From Bacteroides oleiciplenus YIT 12058 (GTDB lineage Bacteria > Bacteroidota > Bacteroidia > Bacteroidales > Bacteroidaceae), in assembly GCF_000315485.1 (NCBI RefSeq), contig NZ_JH992943.1, positions 605,896-669,895 on the forward strand: a DNA stretch of 64,000 nucleotides, written 5' to 3'. Within the stretch, counting starts at the first letter, position 1. Each line of letters opens with the position of its first letter. A program made the translations under genes and the position numbers. Shown here in pieces: positions 8,494-16,549 of the stretch. The notes under the pieces were generated by a model. That model was not told the DNA's origin and made no database searches. It saw nothing but the letters and a program-made list of their open reading frames with translations.

Positions 8494-10956
8494 ATGAAGA
8501 ACATTTATTATCTACTATTATGCCTTCTTTTCCCTTTATCCATTATGGGACAGGAACCAACAGGCAAAAGCCAGTGGGCTTATCAGGATGCTTCCGGGAA
8601 ATTAGTGTACAAAACCACTAAAAGAGGTGATCGCATCATCGATTTTTCGCATGCCGGCTATAAAGGCGGTGGTGTGCCATTGCCATATGTCCCGGCAAAG
8701 ATGACTGTACATCCTTTAGGAGAGAATGAAGATTGTACCGACTATATTCAAAAAGCCATCGACATGGTTTCGGCACTGCCCAAAGATGCCAATGGCTTTC
8801 GAGGTGCTGTTGTGCTGGCACCGGGACGTTATGTATGCCAACGTACCATTCAGATAGCTGCGGACGGCGTGGTGTTGCGTGGTAGTGGAAGCGACCGTAG
8901 CGGGAGTGTTATTGTGATGACCGGAGGTAAACATACGGCGATAATTGTAAACAATGGCATTCGCCAGCGCATAGGCAATCGTTTAGGGGAGGCAGATTCC
9001 AATGAAAAAAGTATAAAAGTGACTGATAAATATATTCATGCCGGTTCTTATAGCTTCACGGTGGCAGATGCTTCCGGACTTTCTGTTGGCGATAACGTAG
9101 AAATACGTAAACCGGTGACGGAGGAATGGATTAAATATATGAAGATGCATGACTTGGTGCGTGACGGAAAGCCTCAGACTTGGATCAAGGCAGGACGACT
9201 GTTGGTTGTTGAACGGACAATTGCAGGTATTGAAGGAAATACGATTACATTGACGGTCCCACTAGTAGATTCTTATGACGCTAAATTTACCGGTGATAAT
9301 ACTACGTTGGTGTTAGCTAATAATGCCCAACGCATTCGCCAGTGTGGTGTAGAAAACATTCGTATAGAATCACCGGAACAGGCTGTTAATCATGGGAAAG
9401 CATTGTACTATGCATTAAGAATCAATGGAGAAGATTGCTGGGCAAGAGATATCAATGCTATGGAGACAATGGAGAGTGTAGGTGTAGGCGGTAGGCGTAT
9501 CACTTTACAACAGATTAATGTAGTCAGAAAAGCTTTGCATCAGGGAGCTTCCAAACCGGCAGAGTTCGCACCGAATGGAGGACAGATTTTAGTTGACCGT
9601 TGTTCGGTGGAAGGAGATAATATCTGGTTTGTAGCAATCGGTGGCGGGCAAACCGGCCCTATTGTATTCCTCAATTGTTATTTCAAAGGGAATGGCCGCA
9701 TAGAGGGACATCAACGCTGGAGTACAGGCTTTTTATTTGACAATTGTAATTTGCCGGATGGTGGAATTGATTTTAAGAACCGTGGTTCTATGGGGTCCGG
9801 TCATGGCTGGGGCACTGCTTGGTCTGTTGCCTGGAACTGCGTAACGAAGAGTTATGTGAACCAGATACCACCGGGAACATATAATTGGGTAATTGGTAGT
9901 AAGGGGGAAAGCACACCATTACGCCGTCCTTTCAATCAATCCGGTCCTACTTTACCTGTTGGTGTTTTTGATTCTCATGGTATTCCGGTTGCACCACAAA
10001 GTCTCTATCTTGCCCAACTGAAAGAGCGTTTAGGTGAATCGGCATTACAGGCCATTGGGTATGGTGTTACTGTACAATCACCTTCTCCCGTTTCTTCAGA
10101 TTATAGATTTCAAGGTGGCATGCAAGCCTCTCCGGAATTGTTCGGAAAAGACTATAATGCTATACACGAATATATGCGTTCTTTAGGTTGGGATTACTCA
10201 GAGCACCCTAATATCTCGAAGGATGACCATCATGAAGGGGTGCATTGTGAAGTCATTTTTGACCTTGCCCTACAACAATATGTCTTTAAATTTACAAATC
10301 ATGCTAATGTCGAAGCTCTGGATAGCGACCGGGGAAGATTATTGAGCGACCGCCAGCGTAATGAGATGAAAAGTCAGACGAATCATGAGTGGTATCATCT
10401 GAACGGTAACTGGAATGAGTGGCAGCGATTAGAATGGAAGTTCCGCATACCGAAAGGTTTTCAACCTTCCACTAAGTTTTGCCACCTTCATCAGCTGAAG
10501 GCACAAGAAGGCAATAATGGTGCACCACTCATCACCATCAGTACCCGTTGTGATGAAAATGGTGGCAATAAACGCGTACAAGTGATTCATACCGGAGATA
10601 CAAGGACATCTGGCAAGGGGGTTATAATAGACAATCTTCCACTCGCTGACTTTGAAGATGAGTGGATACAGGTTGAAACAGAAATGCACTATACTCATCA
10701 TGGTACGTTCCGCATTAAACTTACCCGTATCAGCGATGGAAAAGTGCTTGCTAATCAGTCTTCTTCCGATATAGACCTGTGGAGAAAGGGAGCAACAAGC
10801 ATCCGGAACAAATTTGGCATTTATCGCAGTTTAGGACGAAAGATGAAAAGCGCATCCGATAGGCCGGACAATGGAATTAAAGATGAAAGTCTGCAATTGG
10901 CAGACTTTAAAGTGTACGAAGCATATACAAATCCAAATCCTCAACCTCACGACTAA
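8494..10956 (+). CDS. Right-handed beta-helix protein with C-terminal polysaccharide-lyase-like domain
   Basis: Probable secreted or periplasmic polysaccharide-cleaving protein of 820 residues with a signal peptide (IYYLLLCLLFPLSIMG). Residues about 70-540 form a pectate-lyase-superfamily beta-helix (start CTDYIQKAIDMV, ...PGRYVCQRTIQI) containing MGSGHGWGTAW. Residues about 590-815 look like a jelly-roll of the PF14099/PL20 type (HLHQLKAQ..., DLWRKGATSIRNKFGIYRS, ADFKVYEAY). The helix part is clearly paralogous to the 518-residue protein at 20009-21565, which lacks the C-terminal domain. Two lyase-type folds in one chain would suit processive cutting of an acidic glycan, but activity is not provable here. 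It ends convergent with the next gene. Confidence 0.72.
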   Translation: MKNIYYLLLCLLFPLSIMGQEPTGKSQWAYQDASGKLVYKTTKRGDRIIDFSHAGYKGGGVPLPYVPAKMTVHPLGENEDCTDYIQKAIDMVSALPKDANGFRGAVVLAPGRYVCQRTIQIAADGVVLRGSGSDRSGSVIVMTGGKHTAIIVNNGIRQRIGNRLGEADSNEKSIKVTDKYIHAGSYSFTVADASGLSVGDNVEIRKPVTEEWIKYMKMHDLVRDGKPQTWIKAGRLLVVERTIAGIEGNTITLTVPLVDSYDAKFTGDNTTLVLANNAQRIRQCGVENIRIESPEQAVNHGKALYYALRINGEDCWARDINAMETMESVGVGGRRITLQQINVVRKALHQGASKPAEFAPNGGQILVDRCSVEGDNIWFVAIGGGQTGPIVFLNCYFKGNGRIEGHQRWSTGFLFDNCNLPDGGIDFKNRGSMGSGHGWGTAWSVAWNCVTKSYVNQIPPGTYNWVIGSKGESTPLRRPFNQSGPTLPVGVFDSHGIPVAPQSLYLAQLKERLGESALQAIGYGVTVQSPSPVSSDYRFQGGMQASPELFGKDYNAIHEYMRSLGWDYSEHPNISKDDHHEGVHCEVIFDLALQQYVFKFTNHANVEALDSDRGRLLSDRQRNEMKSQTNHEWYHLNGNWNEWQRLEWKFRIPKGFQPSTKFCHLHQLKAQEGNNGAPLITISTRCDENGGNKRVQVIHTGDTRTSGKGVIIDNLPLADFEDEWIQVETEMHYTHHGTFRIKLTRISDGKVLANQSSSDIDLWRKGATSIRNKFGIYRSLGRKMKSASDRPDNGIKDESLQLADFKVYEAYTNPNPQPHD

Positions 10957-10996
10957 CTGTTTTCTGAAAGAAATGCTTGAGGAAAAGTTAGTTTTC
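10952..10996. terminator. Probable bidirectional terminator between convergent genes
   Basis: The stem ACTAACT...AGTTAGT is extended inward by TTTTC/GAAAA with a bulged G and is followed by TTTTC. It spans the gene end at 10956 and sits in the 55-bp gap before the convergent gene end at 11012. Confidence 0.5.
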
Positions 10997-11011
10997 TGAA
11001 TGATGCAGACT

Positions 11012-12127
11012 TCATCTTACAGGGAAGTCTGCACACGTCAAAGTAGCCCAAGGCACGAACGACTGATTGACGGTTCCTTCCGGACGGCTCTTTCCGATTA
11101 TCTTGCGGGTATAGGGCATTTCCATCCCTCTCCGGTCATGGTAGTGATGGTAAGCCCGTTCCCAGGCCGGACATATTTTATCCCGTTGCTTGGGGGATAT
11201 TTCAGGTCCGTAAACCGGTTTTCCAAACCATGTGATATACTGTTCGTGCGGTACGTCTTCACCCGACATATATTTTGCGGTATACTCAAATCCTTTGTAA
11301 AGGCGATTGTCGAATGCTCCATATAGATCTTGTTTTTGGTTCCATGCAATCTCGGCGGCACAAGCCAGGAAAGCAAGCCCCATTTGCACATGCTGCTGGT
11401 CGCGTCCGCTCTCTTGGCACTGCCCGTTTTCATAAAAATAGTTCTTAATAGAGCCATTGGTGGGGCCATCCGTCAACTGTTTACAGGCTTTGTCAAAGAT
11501 ATCCCGGCGATCAAGAAAAATCCCGATGCACATCATAGTTTGTCCGTTGGCTGCATCCCAATTACCATTGTAGCGGGGAACCCAATCTTTTATCACCGGA
11601 TACCAGATGTTGATTACCATATCTTCGAATGCTTTACGGTCTTTGTCTTTCCAGCCTTTGTAGGTGTATTTGATGATTTCGGCAGCATTGAGATATTTGA
11701 TACCGGCCGTGCTCACCTTTAATTGCCGGTTATGGTTGACGACCGAATCCAGCGTGTTGGCCCACGCATTGAGAATCTCGATTGCTTTTTCAGCATACGC
11801 TTCGTTACCTTCCACATACCATTGCAGGGCCATTGTATAGGCAGCCGCCCCATCGCGCACAAATTCTTTTCCTCCGTTGTCGGGTCGGTTATACGGACCA
11901 TTGTCCACCACTCTGAAAGGGGTGGGTGCATAGTTGAGCGAGGCAATATCCGATGCTCTCAGTTGAAGCCACGCTTCTTTCCAAGGTTCTTCATTCTCAA
12001 GAATCTTGGTTTTCATGAATTCGAGGTCTGAAGTGGTGTGCAACATTCCGGGATGTACAAAAGCTTGTCCGAAACAAGCAATGCCTGTCAGCATACAAAG
12101 GAGTGAAAGAAGTGTTTTTCGTATCAT
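11012..12127 (-). CDS. Alginate_lyase-superfamily (alpha/alpha)-toroid lyase, PL5/PL38-like
   Basis: Predicted uronate-polysaccharide lyase acting by beta-elimination, exported (signal MIRKTLLSLLCMLTGIACFG). Visible alginate_lyase (PF05426) features in the 371 residues are the N-terminal GMLHTTSDLEFMKTKI, the substrate-groove stretch NGNWDAANGQTMMCIGI, and QESGRDQQHVQMGLAFLA, followed by a C-terminal Tyr/His-rich region. A related but distinct member occurs at 27473-28639. It is the last gene of the susC2 direction but is separated from the plug protein by 354 bp with a tandem array, and a TTGAGAC box lies about 87 bp upstream, so it may be transcribed independently. Confidence 0.72.
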   Translation of the reverse strand: MIRKTLLSLLCMLTGIACFGQAFVHPGMLHTTSDLEFMKTKILENEEPWKEAWLQLRASDIASLNYAPTPFRVVDNGPYNRPDNGGKEFVRDGAAAYTMALQWYVEGNEAYAEKAIEILNAWANTLDSVVNHNRQLKVSTAGIKYLNAAEIIKYTYKGWKDKDRKAFEDMVINIWYPVIKDWVPRYNGNWDAANGQTMMCIGIFLDRRDIFDKACKQLTDGPTNGSIKNYFYENGQCQESGRDQQHVQMGLAFLACAAEIAWNQKQDLYGAFDNRLYKGFEYTAKYMSGEDVPHEQYITWFGKPVYGPEISPKQRDKICPAWERAYHHYHDRRGMEMPYTRKIIGKSRPEGTVNQSFVPWATLTCADFPVR

Positions 12128-12212
12128 ATAATTATAGATTGATTTTTTGATTTACTTTTGGCGTTCAACAATGGCAAAAGTAGGCAAAGGCCATAAATTT
12201 CATTGTAACTAA

Positions 12213-12220
12213 CGTCTCAA
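12213..12220 (-). promoter_or_regulatory. Possible TTTGAGAC-type box upstream of the lyase gene
   Basis: The minus strand reads TTGAGAC (12220-12214), one base short of the box found at other promoters, in the same orientation and about 87 bp before the ATG. The downstream -7 candidate is closer (about 31 bp) than the 52 bp seen elsewhere, so this is a weak call. Confidence 0.35.
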
Positions 12221-12340
12221 TTACTATCACTCATATCTAATAACGCCCCATTAAAGCGGAATTAATTTATAGTAGAGCGGTTCGAAGCTAAATAGTAATA
12301 GCCAATGTCCGGGATAGAGGAAGGTTAAGTCAGGGAGTGA

Positions 12341-12428
12341 GCCTATCATCAATACGGATGATGCCTACCATCAATGCCGATGATGCCTACCATCAATGCC
12401 ATTGATGCCTATCATCAATGCCATTGAT
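12341..12428. repeat. 22-bp tandem array A (4 units)
   Basis: Four contiguous units of exactly 22 bp start at 12341, 12363, 12385 and 12407; each begins GCCTA(T/C)CATCAAT. Unit interiors are palindromic (ATCAATGCCATTGAT). The array is enclosed by GAGTGAGCC (from 12335) and GGCTTACTC downstream, which could pair as an outer stem. It lies in the 354-bp gap 3' of the plug protein; apart from the TTGAGAC box near 12214 I see no gene there. Three other gaps have arrays of the same period but different sequence. Confidence 0.85.
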
Positions 12429-12481
12429 GATGCGATTAGTCCTAATGACATCATGGCTTACTCACGACAATAGCCTACCTT

Positions 12482-13153
12482 TTATTTCGTTCGTATAATA
12501 ATAACACCGTTCGCCCCCTTCATTCCGTACTCAGAACCGTCCTTCTTGACTTCCACTTCACGGATATCCTTTACGGCAACAGAATTGTTAGCCTCTTCCA
12601 AAGAATTGTATTCCGCTCCGCTGATAATGAAAAGCGGTTCCGTATTCAGAGAGAAAGAGGATCCCCCGCGGATGGTAGCTTTCATTTTTCCATCGGAATA
12701 ATCTATTTGCAGTCCGGCAATACGCCCCCGGAGCAAATCAACCAGATTGTTTGCGTCCAACTGCTGGATTTGCTCATAAGTGATTATATTGCTGTTGTAC
12801 GTTGGCTTGGGAATGACTTTATACATGCAGATGATTGTTTTTGACTCATAAGCATATCGCAATGAATTTTCTCCTAAATGAATAGTGCATGTAGGCGAAC
12901 CGAGCATAGGGACGGCTGTCATCAATTTACGGTTAGGATATACATATAGAGTATCTCCCTCTTTCACATTCTTCAGTTCAAAGGTTCCCTTTGATGAGGA
13001 TGTGGTCATCTTCATCCGCCCCTTAAGCAGCATCTTAATACGCTTTGCCGGTTTCCCCTTGGAATCTAAGATCACTCCGGTCACACTTTCCTGCGCCCAA
13101 CTTGTGAGTGCTGTGAATAAGACGATAAAAACAATGAATATACGATGTTTCAT
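12482..13153 (-). CDS. Plug-only TonB-receptor fragment with carboxypeptidase-regulatory-like domain
   Basis: Exported 223-residue protein (signal MKHRIFIVFIVLFTALTSWA). It has an N-terminal CarboxypepD_reg-like domain (SVTGVILDSKGKPAKR...) and then a TonB plug-like region ending EYGMKGANGVIIIRTK, exactly where a SusC would continue into its barrel. There is a proper stop and no barrel remnant downstream, so it looks like a compact evolved protein rather than a fresh truncation. It follows the glycan-binding lipoprotein gene in the susC2 operon, but a hairpin with a T-run lies between them. Possible roles are a periplasmic partner of the TonB system or a competitor of the SusC plug; neither is shown. 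Confidence 0.75.
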   Translation of the reverse strand: MKHRIFIVFIVLFTALTSWAQESVTGVILDSKGKPAKRIKMLLKGRMKMTTSSSKGTFELKNVKEGDTLYVYPNRKLMTAVPMLGSPTCTIHLGENSLRYAYESKTIICMYKVIPKPTYNSNIITYEQIQQLDANNLVDLLRGRIAGLQIDYSDGKMKATIRGGSSFSLNTEPLFIISGAEYNSLEEANNSVAVKDIREVEVKKDGSEYGMKGANGVIIIRTK

Positions 13154-13164
13154 ATTTTAGTTAT

Positions 13165-13218
13165 ATAAAAGAGGGGAGGTCTATTTAAACGATCATATAC
13201 GCCAAATATCCCTCCCCT
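13165..13218 (-). terminator. Hairpin with T-run between lipoprotein and plug genes
   Basis: An 8-bp perfect inverted repeat (AGGGGAGG / CCTCCCCT) with a 31-nt loop is followed on the minus strand by CTCTTTT. It may be a terminator or attenuator reducing expression of the plug protein relative to susC2-susD2. Confidence 0.5.
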
Positions 13219-13242
13219 GAGTTAGTTAATATAATCGACTAC

Positions 13243-14214
13243 CTATCTTTCACGAGGTTCGGCTGTGCAAATTGTGCCATTATCGAATACATATAAATTA
13301 TCAGCAAAGATGATCACTTTGTTTTCCAGGCCGAAACCGGAACGGCTTACATTATACTGCTGCCCCGTTATCTTTGCCAGAGCATCATTCTCAAAATACT
13401 TCTTCCCATTATAATAAACAATGAAGTTCTTGTTTGCATCGATAGAAGCGGCAATGGTATTAAAAGCATCCTTCTTGAACTTGAAGTTTGCAGTGTCAGT
13501 GCCTTCTCCCATCACTACTTCTGTATCCTCACCTGCCATTACATCAGTTGTAGTATAGGTAGCCTTCCACTTACCCGTTTTCGGGAAAGTGGTGAAACAG
13601 GCTTTTGCCACATAATTCATCGCCCCGTCGATACGTGCAAATTCTAAACGGATTTCTACGAAGCAACTGTCTTGCGGTGAAGTATTCACAGCATAATCTA
13701 CCTGTGTGGAAAACGGAATCGATACGTTTTCCCAGCTACGCGCAAACCGACCGTCGGCTTTACCGGACGTCAACTTTACAGCGCCGTTAGTGCCTTTATT
13801 TGCATCAAAAGCAACTGTCATGGAGGCATTAGACCATCCTTCATTGTAGTATGGAGTTTCAAAACTTGAATAGAACAACTCATCCGTAACCACCATCTTC
13901 GTACGGCGTGTCTGCTTTTTACCTCCATTCTTTACGGTACACCACACTTCATAAGTTCCCGCTTCATTGGGCGCTTTCCAAACATTTTCAAATAAACCTT
14001 GCGGATTAGTCAATTTTCCGGCGTCGCATCCCCATTCATAGCTGACATCGGAATCGTCACCTACTTCTGCGGAAACAAAAACTTTCACCACATCGTTCCG
14101 GCAAAACTTAGTTCCAAAAGTATTCAGCGATACAATATTTACATTATCATCGTCTGAGCATGAAGCAAACAAGAAGCAAGCGAGTAATGCTATATTAAAT
14201 AATATCTTTTTCAT
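13243..14214 (-). CDS. Surface glycan-binding-like lipoprotein (PKD-like + LamG/ConA-like)
   Basis: A 323-residue lipoprotein: lipobox LFASC followed by SDDD, an acidic surface-export signal. About residues 30-110 form an Ig/PKD-like domain (YEWGCDAGKLTNPQG..., AGTYEVWCTVKNGG). The rest is a beta-rich jelly roll of laminin-G or concanavalin type (SSFETPYYNEGWSN..., FNTIAASIDANKNFIVYYNGKKY, ending DNLYVFDNGTI). Its place after susC2-susD2-FAS1 fits a surface glycan-binding protein that captures substrate for SusCD. No catalytic motif seen. It is 15 bp from the upstream gene, so co-transcribed. Confidence 0.7.
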   Translation of the reverse strand: MKKILFNIALLACFLFASCSDDDNVNIVSLNTFGTKFCRNDVVKVFVSAEVGDDSDVSYEWGCDAGKLTNPQGLFENVWKAPNEAGTYEVWCTVKNGGKKQTRRTKMVVTDELFYSSFETPYYNEGWSNASMTVAFDANKGTNGAVKLTSGKADGRFARSWENVSIPFSTQVDYAVNTSPQDSCFVEIRLEFARIDGAMNYVAKACFTTFPKTGKWKATYTTTDVMAGEDTEVVMGEGTDTANFKFKKDAFNTIAASIDANKNFIVYYNGKKYFENDALAKITGQQYNVSRSGFGLENKVIIFADNLYVFDNGTICTAEPRER

Positions 14215-14229
14215 ATATCACAATTTAAA

Positions 14230-14934
14230 TTATTCTTGACCCATAAAATATCTCGTCGGACGAGGTTGATACCAGTCGGAAACATGAATGTACCCATCAA
14301 GTGCTTTGATGTTGGTAGTGCGGCAACTACCGGCAGAAGCTTCTAATAATTTTCTGATATTCCAGGAGAAATTATTTAACTGAAGAGGCAGGTTACGGTC
14401 TTGTCCGAGTCTGATGTCCATCACTGCGGTATCACCGTCTAATGTCTGCCCATCCTTAGTATACTTGAATTTTCCGGTTCCATAAGTTTCTACCCAGTTT
14501 ACGGTTGAACTCAAATTATCATAAGACCACTCTTTCTTTAAAATATGATAGGTCAACAGTTCCTTAACTTCTGCTTTATCATATTGTTCCCAAGCCGTGG
14601 CTTTGATAGAGTCTGTTCGCCCTTCAGGCAATACTTTATTAAGGCTCCAATAACAATTGTCTCCGCTACTGAGAGCTGAATTTGTCAGTAGGATGTGGGT
14701 ATTGCCCGATTCCTTATAAAGACTCTCAATCCCGGCATAAGTAATACCGTCAATCAAAGTACTGAAAATATCAGGACGGCTTTGAATAAAATCCCAAACT
14801 GTCTGGTTGATTTTATTGGTTCCACTCTTTGCTTCATATTCTTCATTTGACTGAAAATCCAGTCCGAACAAAGTACAGGAGCTTATTGCAACTGAAAGAA
14901 GAGCAAAGCATAGTATTTTTTTTATTATTCTCAT
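14230..14934 (-). CDS. Fasciclin (FAS1)-domain lipoprotein
   Basis: A 234-residue lipoprotein with lipobox AISSC. Residues about 40-225 fit a single FAS1 domain: TVWDFIQSRPDIFSTL at the start, HILLTNSALSS, VKELLTYHILKKEW, and the closing TTNIKALDGYIHVSDWY. FAS1 proteins mediate adhesion or glycan binding; in SusCD operons they usually act as accessory surface proteins. It lies between susD2 (30 bp) and the glycan-binding lipoprotein (15 bp). Confidence 0.78.
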   Translation of the reverse strand: MRIIKKILCFALLSVAISSCTLFGLDFQSNEEYEAKSGTNKINQTVWDFIQSRPDIFSTLIDGITYAGIESLYKESGNTHILLTNSALSSGDNCYWSLNKVLPEGRTDSIKATAWEQYDKAEVKELLTYHILKKEWSYDNLSSTVNWVETYGTGKFKYTKDGQTLDGDTAVMDIRLGQDRNLPLQLNNFSWNIRKLLEASAGSCRTTNIKALDGYIHVSDWYQPRPTRYFMGQE

Positions 14935-14964
14935 ATTGATTTGAATTTAGATATGTAACTGCAA

Positions 14965-16536
14965 TTATTCTCCATAAGGTGCATTCTGATGTCCCTTCAT
15001 TGACGGATTCTTACGGAATACATCCAGATACAGCGGCCACAAGATTCTACCGTAACCACCGATGTGATCAGGGGATGGCTTGGTAACGCCGATGTTAAAT
15101 CCATCAGTTTCAGCATTATCCACATCAGCATCTATCATGTACTGATCCAGATATTCTTTCACCAAATCATTGCGAACAATGTCAAACCATCTTTTCCCTT
15201 CAGCCCAGAATTCAATCGTGCGTTCATCAATTATTAACTTAATCAAATCTTTTTCCGACGGATAATCAGCCAATTTTGCCTCTACACTCCATCCTGCGCG
15301 TCTACGAACTTCGTTAACCGCATCCACCGCTCCCTGGTAATCTTTCTTTGTACCTAAAACCAAAGCTTCCGCTCTCAGCAATTTGACGTCTGTAATACGA
15401 TATATAGGCATTTCAACATTACATTCCCCATTCGGTTTGTAGGTATAACCCGCACCTTTATCATTGGCTTCCGCAAACTTCGGACATTTAATCTGGAAAT
15501 TGGCTGTATTGCCATAATCGCCGTTATATGCTTTGGCATATGCTTCTTCAGTCATTTCATCAGGGGTTATATAAGAGCTGATTCCGATGGTATCCATAAT
15601 CAAGATTGTGCGTACATCCTCTCTTTTGCGTGTCACGAGTTCTTTATAGATTTCTTCCGTCGGATGATACCGGATTGTATTGGAGCCAGAAGCGATTTCC
15701 TGTGCATATCCGAAGCCACCACCATCTTGTTCATAATTCCAATAAAGATTGAAGATCATTTCTTTAGAACTCGTCGGATTTAAGAACATCTTTGCGTAAG
15801 AACTGGCAGGCTCTGATTGATAACCATAATTTTTTATCAAATCATTGGCAATCACTAATGCCTTGTCGTATTCCTTGTACCACATGAGTACGTCCAGTTT
15901 TATTGCCATCGCCGATCCACGGTTCAAATAATATTTTACTGCACTTCCCAGATCAGTTGAAGCTCCAAAAGCCTCTATTGCACGGTCCAAATCATCCAGA
16001 ATGAAATTCTTCAAATCCATCACGGATGTTCTTCCGTAATAGCGTTCTTGGTTGGCAATATCTTCCATCGGCTCTGTTATCTTGGGTACATCACCCCAAA
16101 TGCGGATGGCATAAAAATACATCAATGCACGCATGGCATAAGCCTGTGCCAGATAATTATTGGAAGTGGTCACAGCCACCGGACATCCCGGAATATGGGC
16201 AATAGCGGCATTAGTGCGATAGATAGTAGAATACAAGCTTTCCCAATTACTGGAACCTGTACTGGAACTCAGTCCATTATATAGTAAGTTCGTATCATAT
16301 GCAGTCCCTCTGGGTTTATAAACGCCACTACGGAGTTCTCCCCAATAAAACCAGTTGTTCTTTAAAGTTGCTTGCAAACCGTCATATATACCTGCATTCC
16401 AGGTTTTCAAGTCCTGCTCTGTTTGCCAATAGGTTTCCTGTGACAAAGAGCTTTTGGGCTGCCTATCCAGAAAGTCCTCACAAGAGGTAAGAAACAAACT
16501 GAGGCTTATTATAAATAAATAGATATATTTTTTCAT
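14965..16536 (-). CDS. susD: SusD-family surface glycan-binding lipoprotein 2
   Basis: Partner of SusC2. It has lipobox LTSC followed by EDFLDRQP, the typical SusD opening, then ETYWQTEQDLKTWNAGIYDGL, an N-terminal TPR stretch (AMRALMYFYAIRIWGDVPKI) and the C-terminal signature IDERTIEFWAEGKRWFDIVR. It is 523 residues and starts 13 bp after susC2. Sequence is only distantly related to SusD1, so the two pairs probably bind different glycans or different parts of one glycan. Confidence 0.95.
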   Translation of the reverse strand: MKKYIYLFIISLSLFLTSCEDFLDRQPKSSLSQETYWQTEQDLKTWNAGIYDGLQATLKNNWFYWGELRSGVYKPRGTAYDTNLLYNGLSSSTGSSNWESLYSTIYRTNAAIAHIPGCPVAVTTSNNYLAQAYAMRALMYFYAIRIWGDVPKITEPMEDIANQERYYGRTSVMDLKNFILDDLDRAIEAFGASTDLGSAVKYYLNRGSAMAIKLDVLMWYKEYDKALVIANDLIKNYGYQSEPASSYAKMFLNPTSSKEMIFNLYWNYEQDGGGFGYAQEIASGSNTIRYHPTEEIYKELVTRKREDVRTILIMDTIGISSYITPDEMTEEAYAKAYNGDYGNTANFQIKCPKFAEANDKGAGYTYKPNGECNVEMPIYRITDVKLLRAEALVLGTKKDYQGAVDAVNEVRRRAGWSVEAKLADYPSEKDLIKLIIDERTIEFWAEGKRWFDIVRNDLVKEYLDQYMIDADVDNAETDGFNIGVTKPSPDHIGGYGRILWPLYLDVFRKNPSMKGHQNAPYGE

Positions 16537-16549
16537 AACATGCTATGGG

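Noticed and set aside
11330..12031. Long open frames opposite the lyase, lipoprotein and GH genes (for example 11330-12031, 58011-58982, 62577-63761)
   Set aside because: They mirror strongly coding minus-strand genes, have no family similarity and no promoter or ribosome-binding site.
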